From assembly GCF_007954265.1 (NCBI RefSeq), contig NZ_VOLS01000002.1:1-64000 (forward strand): a DNA stretch of 64,000 bases, written 5' to 3'. Made by a program: the position numbers and the translations under genes. The notes below the pieces were generated by a model. That model saw only the letters and a list, made by a program, of their open reading frames with translations. It was not told the DNA's origin and ran no database searches. The DNA is from Colwellia sp. C1TZA3 (lineage in GTDB: Bacteria > Pseudomonadota > Gammaproteobacteria > Enterobacterales > Alteromonadaceae). Positions 17,335-26,325 of this stretch are shown piece after piece; the stretch's first letter is position 1, and every line of letters begins with the position of its first letter.

Positions 17335-17366
17335 TCAGGCGGTTTAATTACCGCCTGATTTGTTTT
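17335..17366 (+). terminator. acpP terminator
   Basis: TCAGGCGGT (17335-17343) pairs with ACCGCCTGA (17350-17358) around a 6-base loop, followed by TTTGTTTTT. Confidence 0.85.
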
Positions 17367-17477
17367 TATGGTTTGAAAATATTTACAGCAAACACCTAAC
17401 TTAAGTCAAATTAAGCGTTAAGTGAGCTGAAATTAAACTCCCGCTACTATTCAATTCTATCGGAGGCAGCAAATCTC

Positions 17478-18710
17478 ATGAGACGCGTTGTAGTAACCGG
17501 TCTTGGCATGCTTAGCCCTTTAGGCAACAGCCCTGAATCAACCTGGCAAAATTTACTACTTGGTAAAAGTGGTATTGCTGACATTACGCATTTTGATACC
17601 ACTGAGTATCCAACGCGTTTTGCCGGTTTAGTCAAAGATTTTGATGCAGAAGACTATATGGCTCGTAAAGACGCCAGAAAAATGGATTTATTTATTCAAT
17701 ATGGCGTTGCTGCTGGTGTGCAAGCCGTTAAAGATTCCGGTATAGAAATTACCGAAGAAAATGCCCCTCGTATCGGAGTGGCTGTAGGCTCAGGCATTGG
17801 TGGTTTAGGTCTTATCGAAGAAAATCATGCGAAATTGTTAAATAACGGTCCGCGTAAATTGTCACCATTTTTTGTACCCTCTACCATTATTAATATGATT
17901 GCGGGCCATTTATCTATTATGTTTGGCTTGAGAGGTCCTAATATATCGATTGTTACCGCTTGCACCAGTGGTGTACACAATATTGGCCATGCCGCGCGTA
18001 TGATTGCCTACGGTGATGCTGATGCTATGGTTGCTGGTGGCGCAGAAAAAGCTTCAAGCCCATTAGGCCTAGGGGGATTTGGTGCTGCACGTGCGATGTC
18101 AACCCGAAATGAGGCACCACAACAAGCTTCACGTCCATGGGATAAAGACCGTGATGGTTTTGTTTTGGGTGATGGTGCAGGTGTACTTGTACTTGAAGAG
18201 TATGAGCATGCAAAAGCCCGTGGCGCAAAAATTTATGCTGAACTAGCAGGTTTTGGTATGAGTGGTGATGCATATCATATGACCTCACCACCGGTTGATG
18301 GTGCAGGTGCGGCTTTAGCGATGAAAAATGCCATCAATGATGCGAAAGTTGATATAGCTAAAATTGGCTATATTAATGCTCACGGTACTTCAACACCGAC
18401 AGGCGATATTGCCGAAACTAATGCGATTAAGTCTGTATTTGGCGCTTCAGCTGCTGATGTTATGGTAGGTTCTACGAAGTCAATGACCGGACATTTACTC
18501 GGTGCTGCTGGTGCCGTTGAAGCAATTTTCAGCATTCAAGCATTAGTTAATAATGCGGTGCCACCGACCATTAATTTAGATAACCCTGATGAAGGCTGTG
18601 ATCTCGATTATGTTGCGCATACTGCACGAGATGCTAATTTAGACTACGTGTTGTGTAACTCATTTGGTTTTGGTGGCACAAATGGCTCACTAATTTTTAA
18701 AAGAATTTAG
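17478..18710 (+). CDS. fabF: 3-oxoacyl-ACP synthase II FabF
   Basis: This 410-residue condensing enzyme elongates acyl-ACP with malonyl-ACP and in E. coli governs temperature control of unsaturated fatty acids. The nucleophile Cys lies in [11 protein letters not shown] (about 163), with His in [11 protein letters not shown] (about 303) and in [12 protein letters not shown] (about 340), the KS II triad. CGGAGG precedes the ATG by 11 bases. With fabH missing from the cluster, FabF and any FabB elsewhere are the only condensing enzymes implied here. Confidence 0.97.
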   Translation: MRRVVVTGLGMLSPLGNSPESTWQNLLLGKSGIADITHFDTTEYPTRFAGLVKDFDAEDYMARKDARKMDLFIQYGVAAGVQAVKDSGIEITEENAPRIGVAVGSGIGGLGLIEENHAKLLNNGPRKLSPFFVPSTIINMIAGHLSIMFGLRGPNISIVTACTSGVHNIGHAARMIAYGDADAMVAGGAEKASSPLGLGGFGAARAMSTRNEAPQQASRPWDKDRDGFVLGDGAGVLVLEEYEHAKARGAKIYAELAGFGMSGDAYHMTSPPVDGAGAALAMKNAINDAKVDIAKIGYINAHGTSTPTGDIAETNAIKSVFGASAADVMVGSTKSMTGHLLGAAGAVEAIFSIQALVNNAVPPTINLDNPDEGCDLDYVAHTARDANLDYVLCNSFGFGGTNGSLIFKRI

Positions 18711-18787
18711 TCAGTTGTAAACACCAAAGAGTAGATTATTACATCAAATGTACTTTTAATTCTAATAGCGCTTGAATTTAAAAGCTT

Positions 18788-18819
18788 AAGCCTGAATACT
18801 GCTGTATTCAGGCTTTTTT
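18788..18819 (+). terminator. fabF terminator abutting pabC
   Basis: A 12-bp perfect stem, AAGCCTGAATAC (18788-18799) and GTATTCAGGCTT (18804-18815), with a TGCT loop and TTTTTT, ends at the very base before ATG 18820. Transcription of pabC must read through it or start within it. Confidence 0.9.
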
Positions 18820-18828
18820 ATGGCAATT

Positions 18829-19632
18829 ATGGTATTAAGTTTTGTAGACGGAAAAATAGCTAATTCGATATCAATTGATGATCGTGGCTTAGCTTATGGT
18901 GATGGTTGTTTTACCACCGCTTTGATTACTGATGGTAAGGTGGTTATGTTGTCAGAGCACCTCAATCGTTTGGCACAGCAAAGCCAGCAACTAGGCTTGC
19001 CTGAATTAGCATTGCCTGCGCTAGAAGAAAGTATAAAAAAGATCAGCATAGGGATTAAGATTGGCATCGTCAAAATTATTATCACTTGTGGCAGCGGCGG
19101 CCGTGGCTATTCGCGCCTTGGCGCAGAGCAGGCGCGGGTAATTATTTCTGTTAGTGATTACCCTAAATTCTATCCTCAATGGCAAAAACAGGGGATCTGC
19201 GTAGGGATTAGTGAGCAAAAGTTAGGTATTAACCCTATGTTGGCTGGTTTAAAGCACCTAAACCGTTTAGAGCAAGTGATGTTAAGAGCCGAATTAGATA
19301 GGCGTCCAGAAGATGATATAGTCGCTAGTGATATCAATGGCAGTGTTATTGAATGTTGTAGTGCTAATGTCTTTTGGTTAAAGGCAGGCCAATGGCAAAC
19401 ACCAGTCTTAACCACCGCTGGTGTCGCGGGCTTAATGCGGGCAAAAATTTTGCTACATTATCCAAATATTCAACAAGGTCATTATCCACTTGCTCAATTA
19501 GATAATATTGATGCAATGTTTATTAGTAACGCTATTTTAGGTATAGTGCCGGTTAATATTTTTAATGGTCAACAATTGGATATTTCACAGGTTAAAAGCA
19601 TACAAAGCCAATGCCTTAGCACTGAAAGTTAA
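18829..19632 (+). CDS. pabC: Aminodeoxychorismate lyase PabC
   Basis: This PLP enzyme of fold type IV (267 residues) releases p-aminobenzoate and pyruvate from 4-amino-4-deoxychorismate in folate synthesis. DDRGLAYGDGCFTTALI near the N-terminus, the PLP Lys in LKHLNRLEQVML (about 145) and the SNVFW-like ECCSANVFWL motif fit the family. Start 18829 fits the E. coli N-terminus better than ATG 18820, and neither has a Shine-Dalgarno because the fabF terminator occupies the upstream bases. It is followed by mltG after 9 bp, as in E. coli. Confidence 0.9.
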   Translation: MVLSFVDGKIANSISIDDRGLAYGDGCFTTALITDGKVVMLSEHLNRLAQQSQQLGLPELALPALEESIKKISIGIKIGIVKIIITCGSGGRGYSRLGAEQARVIISVSDYPKFYPQWQKQGICVGISEQKLGINPMLAGLKHLNRLEQVMLRAELDRRPEDDIVASDINGSVIECCSANVFWLKAGQWQTPVLTTAGVAGLMRAKILLHYPNIQQGHYPLAQLDNIDAMFISNAILGIVPVNIFNGQQLDISQVKSIQSQCLSTES

Positions 19633-19641
19633 CATATAAAG

Positions 19642-20679
19642 ATGAAAAAAAAATTTATAAACTTGCCGTTGTTAGTTAGCAGAACGTTAATGACCTTAAC
19701 GGTTTGCACGCTATTAAGTATTTTGGCTGTTGTTGTTGTTATGATAATGTCAGAAATGAAAGTTCAGCAGCCACTAGCGATTAAACAAGCTGAGTTTTTA
19801 ACCATTAAGCCAGGCACTTCATTTAATGCTTTTTCTAAGCAATTGGTTAATAAAGGCTGGTTGCAAGAGCGTTTCTGGCTACGCAGTTATGTAAAATTTA
19901 ATCCTCAAGATAGCAAAATAAAATCAGGTACCTATCAAGTCCAGGCAAATATGAGTACAGCAGTACTGCTGAATTTAGTAGTGTCAGGTAAAGAACATCA
20001 ATTTTCTATTACCTTTATAGAGGGTAGTACCTTTAAGCAAGTATTAGCTCAGTTAGCACAACATCCACATATTACTCATCAACTTGCTAATTTACCATTA
20101 GCGACCATCGCGAAAAAATTATCCATTGAGCAAGATAATCCAGAAGGATGGTTGTTCCCCGAGACCTATGCCTTTACCCAAAATACAACGGATCTCAGTA
20201 TTATTAAACGTGCTTATGAAAAAATGCAAAGCGTGTTAGAAGTGCAATGGCATAATAGGGCTGAAAATTTACCTTATAAATCGCGATATCAAGCACTTAT
20301 CATGGCGTCAATTATTGAAAAAGAAAGTGGTCGCCATACAGAGCATCCGCGTATCTCGTCAGTATTTGTTAATCGCCTCAATAAAAAAATGCGTTTGCAA
20401 ACCGATCCAACGGTAATTTATGGCTTAGGTGAGCGTTACCAAGGCGATATCACCTACGCACACTTACGGGAAAAAACCGCTTATAATACTTATAAAATAA
20501 AAGGCTTACCGCCAACACCAATCGCCTTGCCTGGCGCCCAAGCGCTGCGAGCTGCATTGCAGCCAGAGTTGAGTGAATATTTGTATTTTGTCAGCAATGG
20601 TGAGGGCGAGCATATATTTTCCAAAAATCTAGCCGATCATAACCGTGCGGTAACAAAGTACCAGCGTAAAAAAAACTAA
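19642..20679 (+). CDS. mltG: Endolytic murein transglycosylase MltG
   Basis: This 345-residue inner-membrane enzyme cleaves nascent glycan strands and is proposed to terminate peptidoglycan polymerisation. One transmembrane segment lies at about 14-36 (LMTLTVCTLLSILAVVVVMIM). A LysM-like subdomain precedes the YceG catalytic domain, whose Glu lies in ASIIEKESG (near 228), with VFVNRL, MRLQTDPTVIYG and NTYKIKGLPPTPI following. It sits between pabC and tmk, the usual order. Confidence 0.95.
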   Translation: MKKKFINLPLLVSRTLMTLTVCTLLSILAVVVVMIMSEMKVQQPLAIKQAEFLTIKPGTSFNAFSKQLVNKGWLQERFWLRSYVKFNPQDSKIKSGTYQVQANMSTAVLLNLVVSGKEHQFSITFIEGSTFKQVLAQLAQHPHITHQLANLPLATIAKKLSIEQDNPEGWLFPETYAFTQNTTDLSIIKRAYEKMQSVLEVQWHNRAENLPYKSRYQALIMASIIEKESGRHTEHPRISSVFVNRLNKKMRLQTDPTVIYGLGERYQGDITYAHLREKTAYNTYKIKGLPPTPIALPGAQALRAALQPELSEYLYFVSNGEGEHIFSKNLADHNRAVTKYQRKKN

Positions 20680-20718
20680 CGTTAACATTTCAATAAAAAT
20701 ATTTTGGATAATTTCAGT

Positions 20719-21357
20719 ATGAATAAAGGTAAGTTTATTGTTGTCGAGGGCATAGAAGGCGCGGGTAAGTCGTCAGCAATTAGCGTGATTGAAGCGGTGT
20801 TGAATAAACATAATATCCCTTTTATAAAAACTCGAGAGCCTGGTGGTACACCATTAGCCGAAGCGCTGCGAGAGATTGTAAAATCAGTCAGCCATGATGA
20901 AGAGCTAACGCAAGAAACTGAACTTTTGTTGATGTATGCTAGCCGCAGCCAACTACTAGCCAATAAAATTTTACCCGCTCTAGCAAAGGGTACATGGGTG
21001 ATTGGCGATCGTCATGACTTATCATCACGCGCTTATCAAGGTGGCGGTCGGCAATTTGACGATGCAATAATGAATGCTATAGCCGATGTTACCTTAAAGG
21101 GTTTTACACCCGACCTAACCGTTTATTTAGATATTGCGCCAGAACTTGGCTTAGCTCGAGCACAAGCCCGAGGCGAGTTAGATAGGATTGAGTTAGAAAA
21201 AATTGAATTTTTTCAGCGCGTACGAAACAAATACTTAGCTTTAGCACAAGCGTCAAACAGCACAAACATTATAGATGCGAGTCAAGCGATGGACGTGGTG
21301 CACAAAGCTGTTGTTAAAGCAATTGAAGCTTTTATCCACGTTGAACAAGGCGAATAG
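20719..21357 (+). CDS. tmk: Thymidylate kinase
   Basis: This 212-residue kinase phosphorylates dTMP to dTDP. It shows the P-loop VEGIEGAGKSS near the N-terminus, the DR(E/H) type motif with IGDRHDLSSRAYQGGGR near 94-110, and a LID region with RAQARGELDRIE. ATG 20719 is chosen because the family begins a few residues before the P-loop strand; a TTG at 20704 would add five residues. Its stop TAG is immediately followed by the holB ATG, giving tight coupling. Confidence 0.96.
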   Translation: MNKGKFIVVEGIEGAGKSSAISVIEAVLNKHNIPFIKTREPGGTPLAEALREIVKSVSHDEELTQETELLLMYASRSQLLANKILPALAKGTWVIGDRHDLSSRAYQGGGRQFDDAIMNAIADVTLKGFTPDLTVYLDIAPELGLARAQARGELDRIELEKIEFFQRVRNKYLALAQASNSTNIIDASQAMDVVHKAVVKAIEAFIHVEQGE

Positions 21358-22383
21358 ATGAAAACTTGGTTACTTGCGCTTCAACAGCAATTGTCTCGAC
21401 AAATTCGTGAAAACAAACTGCCTCATGCCTTATTATTTTCTGGGGTTGATGGTGCTGGCCAAGAAGAAATAGCGCACTGGCTAATTAATGTGCTGCTATG
21501 CCAAAACTTAAAAGAAGACGCATCACAAGACTTAACACAAGGTATAACACAAGGTATAACACAAGAAAAAGACGAGAGCTTAAGCCAAGTAAGCCAAGAA
21601 GCAGCCAGCGATAAGCCGTTTACTTTTCAGCCTTGTGGTGATTGCAAAACCTGTAAGTTGTTTGCAAATAATAGTTATCCGGATCATCTGACTATCGTTA
21701 ATGACAAAAATACTATTGGCGTAGATGCAATACGGAAACTGAGCCAATTTTTTGAGAAAACCGCTCATATCGGCATCGCTAAAACAGCCTTAGTCAATCA
21801 TGCTGATACTATGACCGTCTCAGCAGCAAATGCCTTATTAAAAACCTTAGAAGAGCCAACCTCTCAAAGTTTCATTATGCTAACAACGCATAGCAGTGAT
21901 GTGCTGCTAGCTACTATTATTAGTCGTTGTCAAAAATTTGAAATTCGTCCACCAGTGGGCAAAAAACTTTTGGCTGAATATAAAAAACAGGGTGATGATG
22001 CTTTTGTAAACCTCAGCCATCTTAGCGAATTAACCGACGAAGCAACAGCCGTTGCGTTTACAGCGTTTCGTGATAAGGTCAAAGGCTATTTATGTGCTCA
22101 CCAACATCGTGCAGAGCTATTAGCCATATTGGTTGAACACCGTGATGGTTTTCGTTGGCTGGAAAAAATTGTAGTCAATTTGATGCGCAATCATTGGGGC
22201 TGGCCAACAGCAGGGCATCAAAACGAACAAGAAAGTGTTATCAATAAACAACAGTTATGGCAGGTGTATAACTTAGTACAAGCGGCCAATATTAAGCTAA
22301 AGACCTTAGTACAAATTAACCGGCAGTTTTTAAGTGAAAAATTACTCGCTGATATTAGCGTTGTCGTTAAACAAAAAAATTAA
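21358..22383 (+). CDS. holB: DNA polymerase III delta' subunit
   Basis: This 341-residue part of the clamp-loader complex belongs to the AAA+ fold but lacks a P-loop, as expected of delta'. The zinc module Cys residues are CQNL and CGDCKTC. DAIRKLSQFFEKTAHIG, NALLKTLEEP and ISRCQKFEIRP (the SRC motif) are present. Between the first and second Cys there is an unusual low-complexity insert (about residues 52-80) with a DLTQGITQGITQ repeat from a 15-bp tandem unit. It starts at the base after the tmk stop. Confidence 0.94.
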   Translation: MKTWLLALQQQLSRQIRENKLPHALLFSGVDGAGQEEIAHWLINVLLCQNLKEDASQDLTQGITQGITQEKDESLSQVSQEAASDKPFTFQPCGDCKTCKLFANNSYPDHLTIVNDKNTIGVDAIRKLSQFFEKTAHIGIAKTALVNHADTMTVSAANALLKTLEEPTSQSFIMLTTHSSDVLLATIISRCQKFEIRPPVGKKLLAEYKKQGDDAFVNLSHLSELTDEATAVAFTAFRDKVKGYLCAHQHRAELLAILVEHRDGFRWLEKIVVNLMRNHWGWPTAGHQNEQESVINKQQLWQVYNLVQAANIKLKTLVQINRQFLSEKLLADISVVVKQKN

Positions 22384-22408
22384 CAAAAAAGCGAACAAAA
22401 ACAGAGGG

Positions 22409-22741
22409 ATGATTTTGGAAAATATTACACTTAACTTTATGTCAGATGGTGATTTATATCAGTCATATATGCCATTTATAAAAAATGGCGGTTTATTTAT
22501 TCGCACCACAGAGCATTATGAATTAGCCACTGATGTGAACTTACTTGTTACCTTGCCCGACTCCTTAGAGCCTTCTAAAATTAAAGGCAAAGTGTCTTGG
22601 ATTACCCCCATTGGTGCACAAAATGGTACACCTGCTGGTATAGGTGTTAGCTTTGTCGAAGATCCTGATAATGTTCGTAGCCAAATTGACAAATCAATAG
22701 GGCATTTATTGAGTTCATCTGAACCAACATTATCGATGTAA
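22409..22741 (+). CDS. pilZ: PilZ-domain protein (type IV pilus)
   Basis: This single-domain PilZ protein of about 110 residues starts with MILENITLNF and shows YMPFIKNGGLFIRTTEHYELATDVNLLVTLPD and GVSFVED. It belongs to the PilZ group required for type IV pilus assembly, which lacks the N-terminal RxxxR c-di-GMP motif; I see none here. AGAGGG lies just before the ATG, so the TTG at 22415 (same frame) may be the true start with better spacing. The holB-pilZ-tatD order is conserved. Confidence 0.88.
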   Translation: MILENITLNFMSDGDLYQSYMPFIKNGGLFIRTTEHYELATDVNLLVTLPDSLEPSKIKGKVSWITPIGAQNGTPAGIGVSFVEDPDNVRSQIDKSIGHLLSSSEPTLSM

Positions 22742-22879
22742 AAGGCCTATTTTAACTGAAATAGCACTATTAAATACTATGCCTATTGAGAAAATTTTCA
22801 TCATGTCAGCAACTCATTAATTCAATAGCTATGATAAATTTCCAAACTAACATTAAGCACATTTGTGCGGAGTAACCCT

Positions 22880-23659
22880 GTGTTCATAGATTCTCATTGT
22901 CACTTAGACCGTTTAAAACTCGAAGATTTTGACAATAATTTAGATAATGTTGTTAATGCCGCATTGGCAGAAAAGGTCAATACCTTGTTGTGCGTTAGCG
23001 TCACTTTGCAAGATTTTCCAGCGATGGCAGAAACAACGGCTAAATATGACAATGTTTGGCTAACCTGTGGCGCGCATCCGCTTAATCAAGCTGATGAAAT
23101 TGACCCTGCACTATTAACTCGTTTAGCGGCTCACCCACGCGTAATCGCTATTGGTGAAACCGGCCTTGATTATTTTTACGCGCCAGAAACAAAACAGGTA
23201 CAGTTAGACTCTTTTCGAAAACATATCCGTGTTGCTAATCAGTTAAAAAAACCTCTGATCATTCATACTCGAGATGCTCAAGAAGATACCCTAGCTATGT
23301 TAAGGGCTGAGCAGGCGGAAAATGTTGGCGGGATCCTACATTGCTTTACTGAAAGTTGGCAGATGGCTGAACAAGCGATAGCGATGGGGTTTTATATTTC
23401 ATTTTCCGGTATCGTGACGTTTAAAAATGCGACTGACTTAAGAGAAGTTGCTAAAAAAGTTCCCTCAGACCGCTTTTTAATTGAAACTGATGCGCCATAT
23501 TTAGCACCCGTGCCCCATCGAGGTAAACAAAATCAGCCAGCGTATGTGGTTGAAGTAGCAAAGCATCTTGCTAGTATTCGTGGTACCTCGGTTGCAGAAA
23601 TTGCACAGCAATCAAGTGAGAACTTTCATCGTTTGTTCCCTGAGACTCAAACGGTTTAA
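22880..23659 (+). CDS. TatD-family metal-dependent hydrolase (YcfH type)
   Basis: This 259-residue TIM-barrel metallo-hydrolase belongs to the TatD DNase family. Metal ligands are seen in IDSHCHLD at the N-terminus, the Glu of IGETGLDYFY near 92, IHTRDA near 128, LHCFTES near 152 and ETDAPYLAP near 203. GTG 22880 is chosen since GCGGAG lies upstream and the family starts at the metal-binding strand. Its 3' end (from about 23477) has been copied three times downstream. Confidence 0.93.
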   Translation: MFIDSHCHLDRLKLEDFDNNLDNVVNAALAEKVNTLLCVSVTLQDFPAMAETTAKYDNVWLTCGAHPLNQADEIDPALLTRLAAHPRVIAIGETGLDYFYAPETKQVQLDSFRKHIRVANQLKKPLIIHTRDAQEDTLAMLRAEQAENVGGILHCFTESWQMAEQAIAMGFYISFSGIVTFKNATDLREVAKKVPSDRFLIETDAPYLAPVPHRGKQNQPAYVVEVAKHLASIRGTSVAEIAQQSSENFHRLFPETQTV

Positions 23660-23718
23660 TGGTATTAGATAAAAATAGTATTAAACAATAAAGTTGTGCA
23701 ATAACTAGCTGCAGAGCG

Positions 23719-23910
23719 ATGTTAATTGAAACTGATACGCGATATTTATGGCCAGCACCCGTGCCCCATCGAGGTAAACAAAATCAGCCAGCGTATGTGG
23801 TTGAAGTAGCAAAGCATCTTGCTAGTATTCGTGGTACCTCGGTTGCAGAAATTGCACAGCAATCAAGTGAGAACTTTCATCGTTTGTTCCCTGAGACTCA
23901 AACGGTTTAA
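23719..23910 (+). pseudogene. tatD 3' fragment, copy 1 (open frame, 63 codons)
   Basis: An ATG (in the spacer sequence GCGATG) opens a frame encoding MLIETDTRYLWPAP and then the C-terminus of TatD unchanged to ETQTV. It carries only one metal-binding segment, and DAPYLAP has become DTRYLWPAP, so it cannot be an active hydrolase. No ribosome site is evident. Probably a non-functional duplication remnant. Confidence 0.85.
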
Positions 23911-23985
23911 TGGTATTAGATAAAAATAGTATTAGATAAAAATAGTATTAAACAATAAAGTCGTGCAATAACTAGCTGCAGAGCG

Positions 23986-24177
23986 ATGTTAATTTAAACT
24001 GATACGCGATATTTATGGTCAGCACCCGTGCCCCATCGAGGTAAACAAAATCAGCCAGCGTATGTGGTTGAAGTAGCAAAGCATCTTGCTAGTATTCGTG
24101 GTACCTCGGTTGCAGAAATTGCACGGCAATCAAGTGAGAACTTTCATCGTTTGTTCCCTGAGACTCAAACGGTTTAA
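23986..24177 (+). pseudogene. tatD 3' fragment, copy 2 (nonsense)
   Basis: Same unit as copy 1, but the fourth codon is TAA (ATG TTA ATT TAA). The rest is nearly identical to the tatD C-terminus. Confidence 0.88.
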
Positions 24178-24252
24178 TGGTATTAGATAAAAATATTATT
24201 AGATAAAAATAGTATTAAACAATAAAGTCGTACAATAACTAGCTGCAGAGCG

Positions 24253-24444
24253 ATGTTAATTGAAACTGATACGCGATATTTATGGTCAGCACCCGTGCCC
24301 CATTGTGGTAAATAAAATCAGCCAGCGTATGTGGTTGAAGTAGCAAAGCATCTTGCTAGTATTCGTGGTACCTCGGTTACAGAAATTGCACAGCAATCAA
24401 GTGAGAACTTTCATCGTTTGTTTCTTCAGTCGCATATTCGCTAA
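24253..24444 (+). pseudogene. tatD 3' fragment, copy 3 (nonsense, diverged end)
   Basis: The frame is broken by TAA after CAT TGT GGT AAA. The last codons differ from the other copies (FLQSHIR in place of FPETQTV), which may mark the ancestral boundary of the duplication. Confidence 0.85.
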
Positions 24445-24528
24445 TAGAATTATCAAATATGATCAGCCAAAAAAGCTCTAAAACCATGGTTGATTTTGGA
24501 CTCAAAGGCTGGTTCAACGAAGCTATTA

Positions 24529-24688
24529 TACCAAGTTGATTAATTACCTACTCATTTCACCTGGTTAAAACCACCCACTACTGCGTTATTTATTTAATAA
24601 TTAGCACAACGAGTTATTAAAATAAATGCCTTATATTGGGTCGTTTTTCCTGTGTATAAAGTAGACCATCTAATTAATGAAATTGAAA
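24529..24688 (-). mobile_element. MITE family 3, copy B
   Basis: This element of about 160 bp begins TACCAAGTTGATTAATTA after TTA and ends in a mutated ATTAATGAAATTGAA. In reverse complement it matches 5156-5480 minus its inserted element, and so supplies the empty-site comparison there. The rest of 24445-24838 is AT-rich spacer. Confidence 0.78.
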
Positions 24689-24838
24689 TTGATATTACAT
24701 TGAAACATTAAATAGCCGGAGCACTGTTTGTTGATTTTTCAATGCACTACATGGCTTATTACCTATTACCCAGCTAGGTGATTTTAGTGTTGTGTGTCAT
24801 GATATTTATCTTAAGTATAAAAATAAAAGAGATCAGTT

Positions 24839-26068
24839 TTGTTAAATCGTATTTGGAGCGGATTTTTTTTTGTGGCCTTTATTTCAGCCATGGTGCAGTG
24901 GCTGATTTTTGATCAGTTTTTAATTTTTGAAGAAATTGTTAACGCTATTTTTGATATGTCTAGGGTAACAGTTGATATTGCGATTGGCCTGATTGGTATT
25001 TTAAGTTTTTGGTTAGGCATGATGAAGATAGCGGAACATGCCGGTATTATCGACAAAATAGCACAGTTTATTTCACCATTATTTGTTCGTCTTATGCCAG
25101 AGGTACCCAAAGGGCATCCAGCCATAGGGTCGATGACCATGAACTTGTCAGCAAACTTCTTAGGTTTAGATAATGCGGCTACGCCTTTAGGCTTAAAAGC
25201 CATGCAAGATTTGCAATTACTGAATCCAAACAAAGCAACCGCATCCAATGCGCAAATACTCTTTTTGGTGTTAAATACTTCCGCGGTGACATTATTCCCT
25301 GTGACTGTTTTTGTTTATCGCGCACAACAGGGGGCGCTAAACCCGACCGACGTTTTTGTCCCTATTTTATTGGCAACATTTGCCTCGACTCTGGCAGGAT
25401 TGTTCGCGGTTGCATTTGTGCAAAAAATAAAAATTTATCAGCAAGTTATTTTATTATATTTAGCCGCAGGCATCGCGCTTGTCGGTGGCGTGGTGGTTTA
25501 TTTCACTACCTTAAGTGCAGAGCTTTTGGCACAACAATCATCCCTGATGGGCAATTTATTAATATTTTCCACGCTAATTAGTTTCTTGTTTGTCGCCTTA
25601 AAACGCAAGGTGAATGTATATGACAGTTTTATTGAAGGGGCTAAACAGGGCTTTGAAACAAGTATTAAGATTATTCCTTATTTATTAGCCATGTTGTGTG
25701 CAATAGGGGTATTTAGGGCCAGTGGTGCTTTAAATATTTTGATTGATGGCATACGAGAGTTAGTTTTGCTTTTTAACGGTGACACCCGCTTTGTTGATGC
25801 GCTACCTACTGCATTTATGAAGCCATTAAGTGGCTCTGGCGCTCGTGCCATGATGATAGAAACCATGAACACACATGGCGCTGATTCATTCGCTGGTCGT
25901 TTAGCTTCCATTGTGCAAGGCTCTACCGAAACTACATTTTATGTTTTAGCGGTTTATTTTGGTTCGGTTGGTATTCGCTATAGTCGCCATGCCTTGGCTT
26001 GTGGACTTATTGCCGATCTTGCTGGTATTACCGCTGCTATTGGTGTTTGTTATTGGTTTTTTGGCTAA
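24839..26068 (+). CDS. SpmA/SpmB-type fused nucleoside-recognition membrane protein
   Basis: This 409-residue integral membrane protein has two Gate/nucleoside-recognition domains: the first half resembles SpmA (GKPAIG-like KGHPAIGSMTMNLSANFLGLDNAATPLGLKAM near 95-130) and the second SpmB (IIPYLLAMLCAIGVFRASGAL, SGSGARAMMIE near 335, VQGSTETTFYVLAVYFGSVG near 360). In Bacillus SpmA and SpmB are separate spore-core proteins; fused forms occur in non-sporulating Gram-negatives and their transport substrate is unknown. Start TTG 24839 has AAGAGA about 9 bases upstream. It precedes the prp cluster in the same direction. Confidence 0.85.
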   Translation: MLNRIWSGFFFVAFISAMVQWLIFDQFLIFEEIVNAIFDMSRVTVDIAIGLIGILSFWLGMMKIAEHAGIIDKIAQFISPLFVRLMPEVPKGHPAIGSMTMNLSANFLGLDNAATPLGLKAMQDLQLLNPNKATASNAQILFLVLNTSAVTLFPVTVFVYRAQQGALNPTDVFVPILLATFASTLAGLFAVAFVQKIKIYQQVILLYLAAGIALVGGVVVYFTTLSAELLAQQSSLMGNLLIFSTLISFLFVALKRKVNVYDSFIEGAKQGFETSIKIIPYLLAMLCAIGVFRASGALNILIDGIRELVLLFNGDTRFVDALPTAFMKPLSGSGARAMMIETMNTHGADSFAGRLASIVQGSTETTFYVLAVYFGSVGIRYSRHALACGLIADLAGITAAIGVCYWFFG

Positions 26069-26075
26069 TCGATAA

Positions 26076-26087
26076 ATTGTCGACATT
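26076..26087. promoter_or_regulatory. Candidate GntR operator, site 1
   Basis: ATTGTCGACATT, centred on GTCGAC, matches the palindrome at site 2 with one mismatch. It lies 8 bp after the SpmA/B gene and about 260 bp before the regulator gene. Confidence 0.5.
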
Positions 26088-26252
26088 TATTCAGTATCTT
26101 TAAAAATGGTGGTAACAAGTATAGGTTAATGAACTAAGGGGCTTTTATTTTAAAAATTTCTTTATTTAACAATTAATTGATTTATTTTTTAGCAGTAATA
26201 TTCCATGTCATCAAACAATTTTTATCATGTTTACGACCAAAGTATAGTGGGT

Positions 26253-26264
26253 ATTGTCGACAAT
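26253..26264. promoter_or_regulatory. Candidate GntR operator, site 2 (perfect palindrome)
   Basis: ATTGTCGACAAT is a perfect 12-bp palindrome upstream of the candidate promoter of the GntR gene. FadR-type GntR regulators bind short palindromes of this kind. This gene's own regulator is the obvious ligand. Confidence 0.7.
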
Positions 26265-26279
26265 TGTCTTTGACTAACA

Positions 26280-26307
26280 TTGACTAATGCTGAAGTTTCG
26301 GTATCAT
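26280..26307 (+). promoter_or_regulatory. Candidate promoter of the GntR/prp operon
   Basis: TTGACT (26280-26285), 16-bp spacer, TATCAT (26302-26307). It lies between operator sites 2 and 3, so occupancy of either could repress it. Confidence 0.5.
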
Positions 26308-26325
26308 CAGTGTATTGTTTTTATA

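Larger units (their letters stand above)
23477..24444 (+). repeat. Tandem array of the tatD 3' end
   Basis: The last 183 bp of tatD plus about 60 bp of downstream spacer are repeated head to tail. The first unit is 245 bp. The next two are exactly 267 bp (starts 23719, 23986, 24253), each with a 6-bp insert (TGGCCA or TGGTCA) and, in the spacer, an extra 16-bp copy of TATTAGATAAAAATAG. The final copy loses similarity after CATCGTTTGTTT. Confidence 0.95.

Noticed and set aside
18025-18291. His-rich frame on the - strand inside fabF
   Set aside because: Composition mirrors fabF codons in reverse; no start signal and fully inside a conserved gene.
23719-23910. Separate 63-residue protein after tatD
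   Set aside because: It is a duplicated tatD C-terminus lacking most metal ligands and a ribosome site, with two degenerate siblings next to it; treated as a pseudogene fragment.
23477-24444. CRISPR-like array
   Set aside because: Units are about 267 bp with no variable spacers and derive from tatD coding sequence; this is an ordinary tandem duplication.
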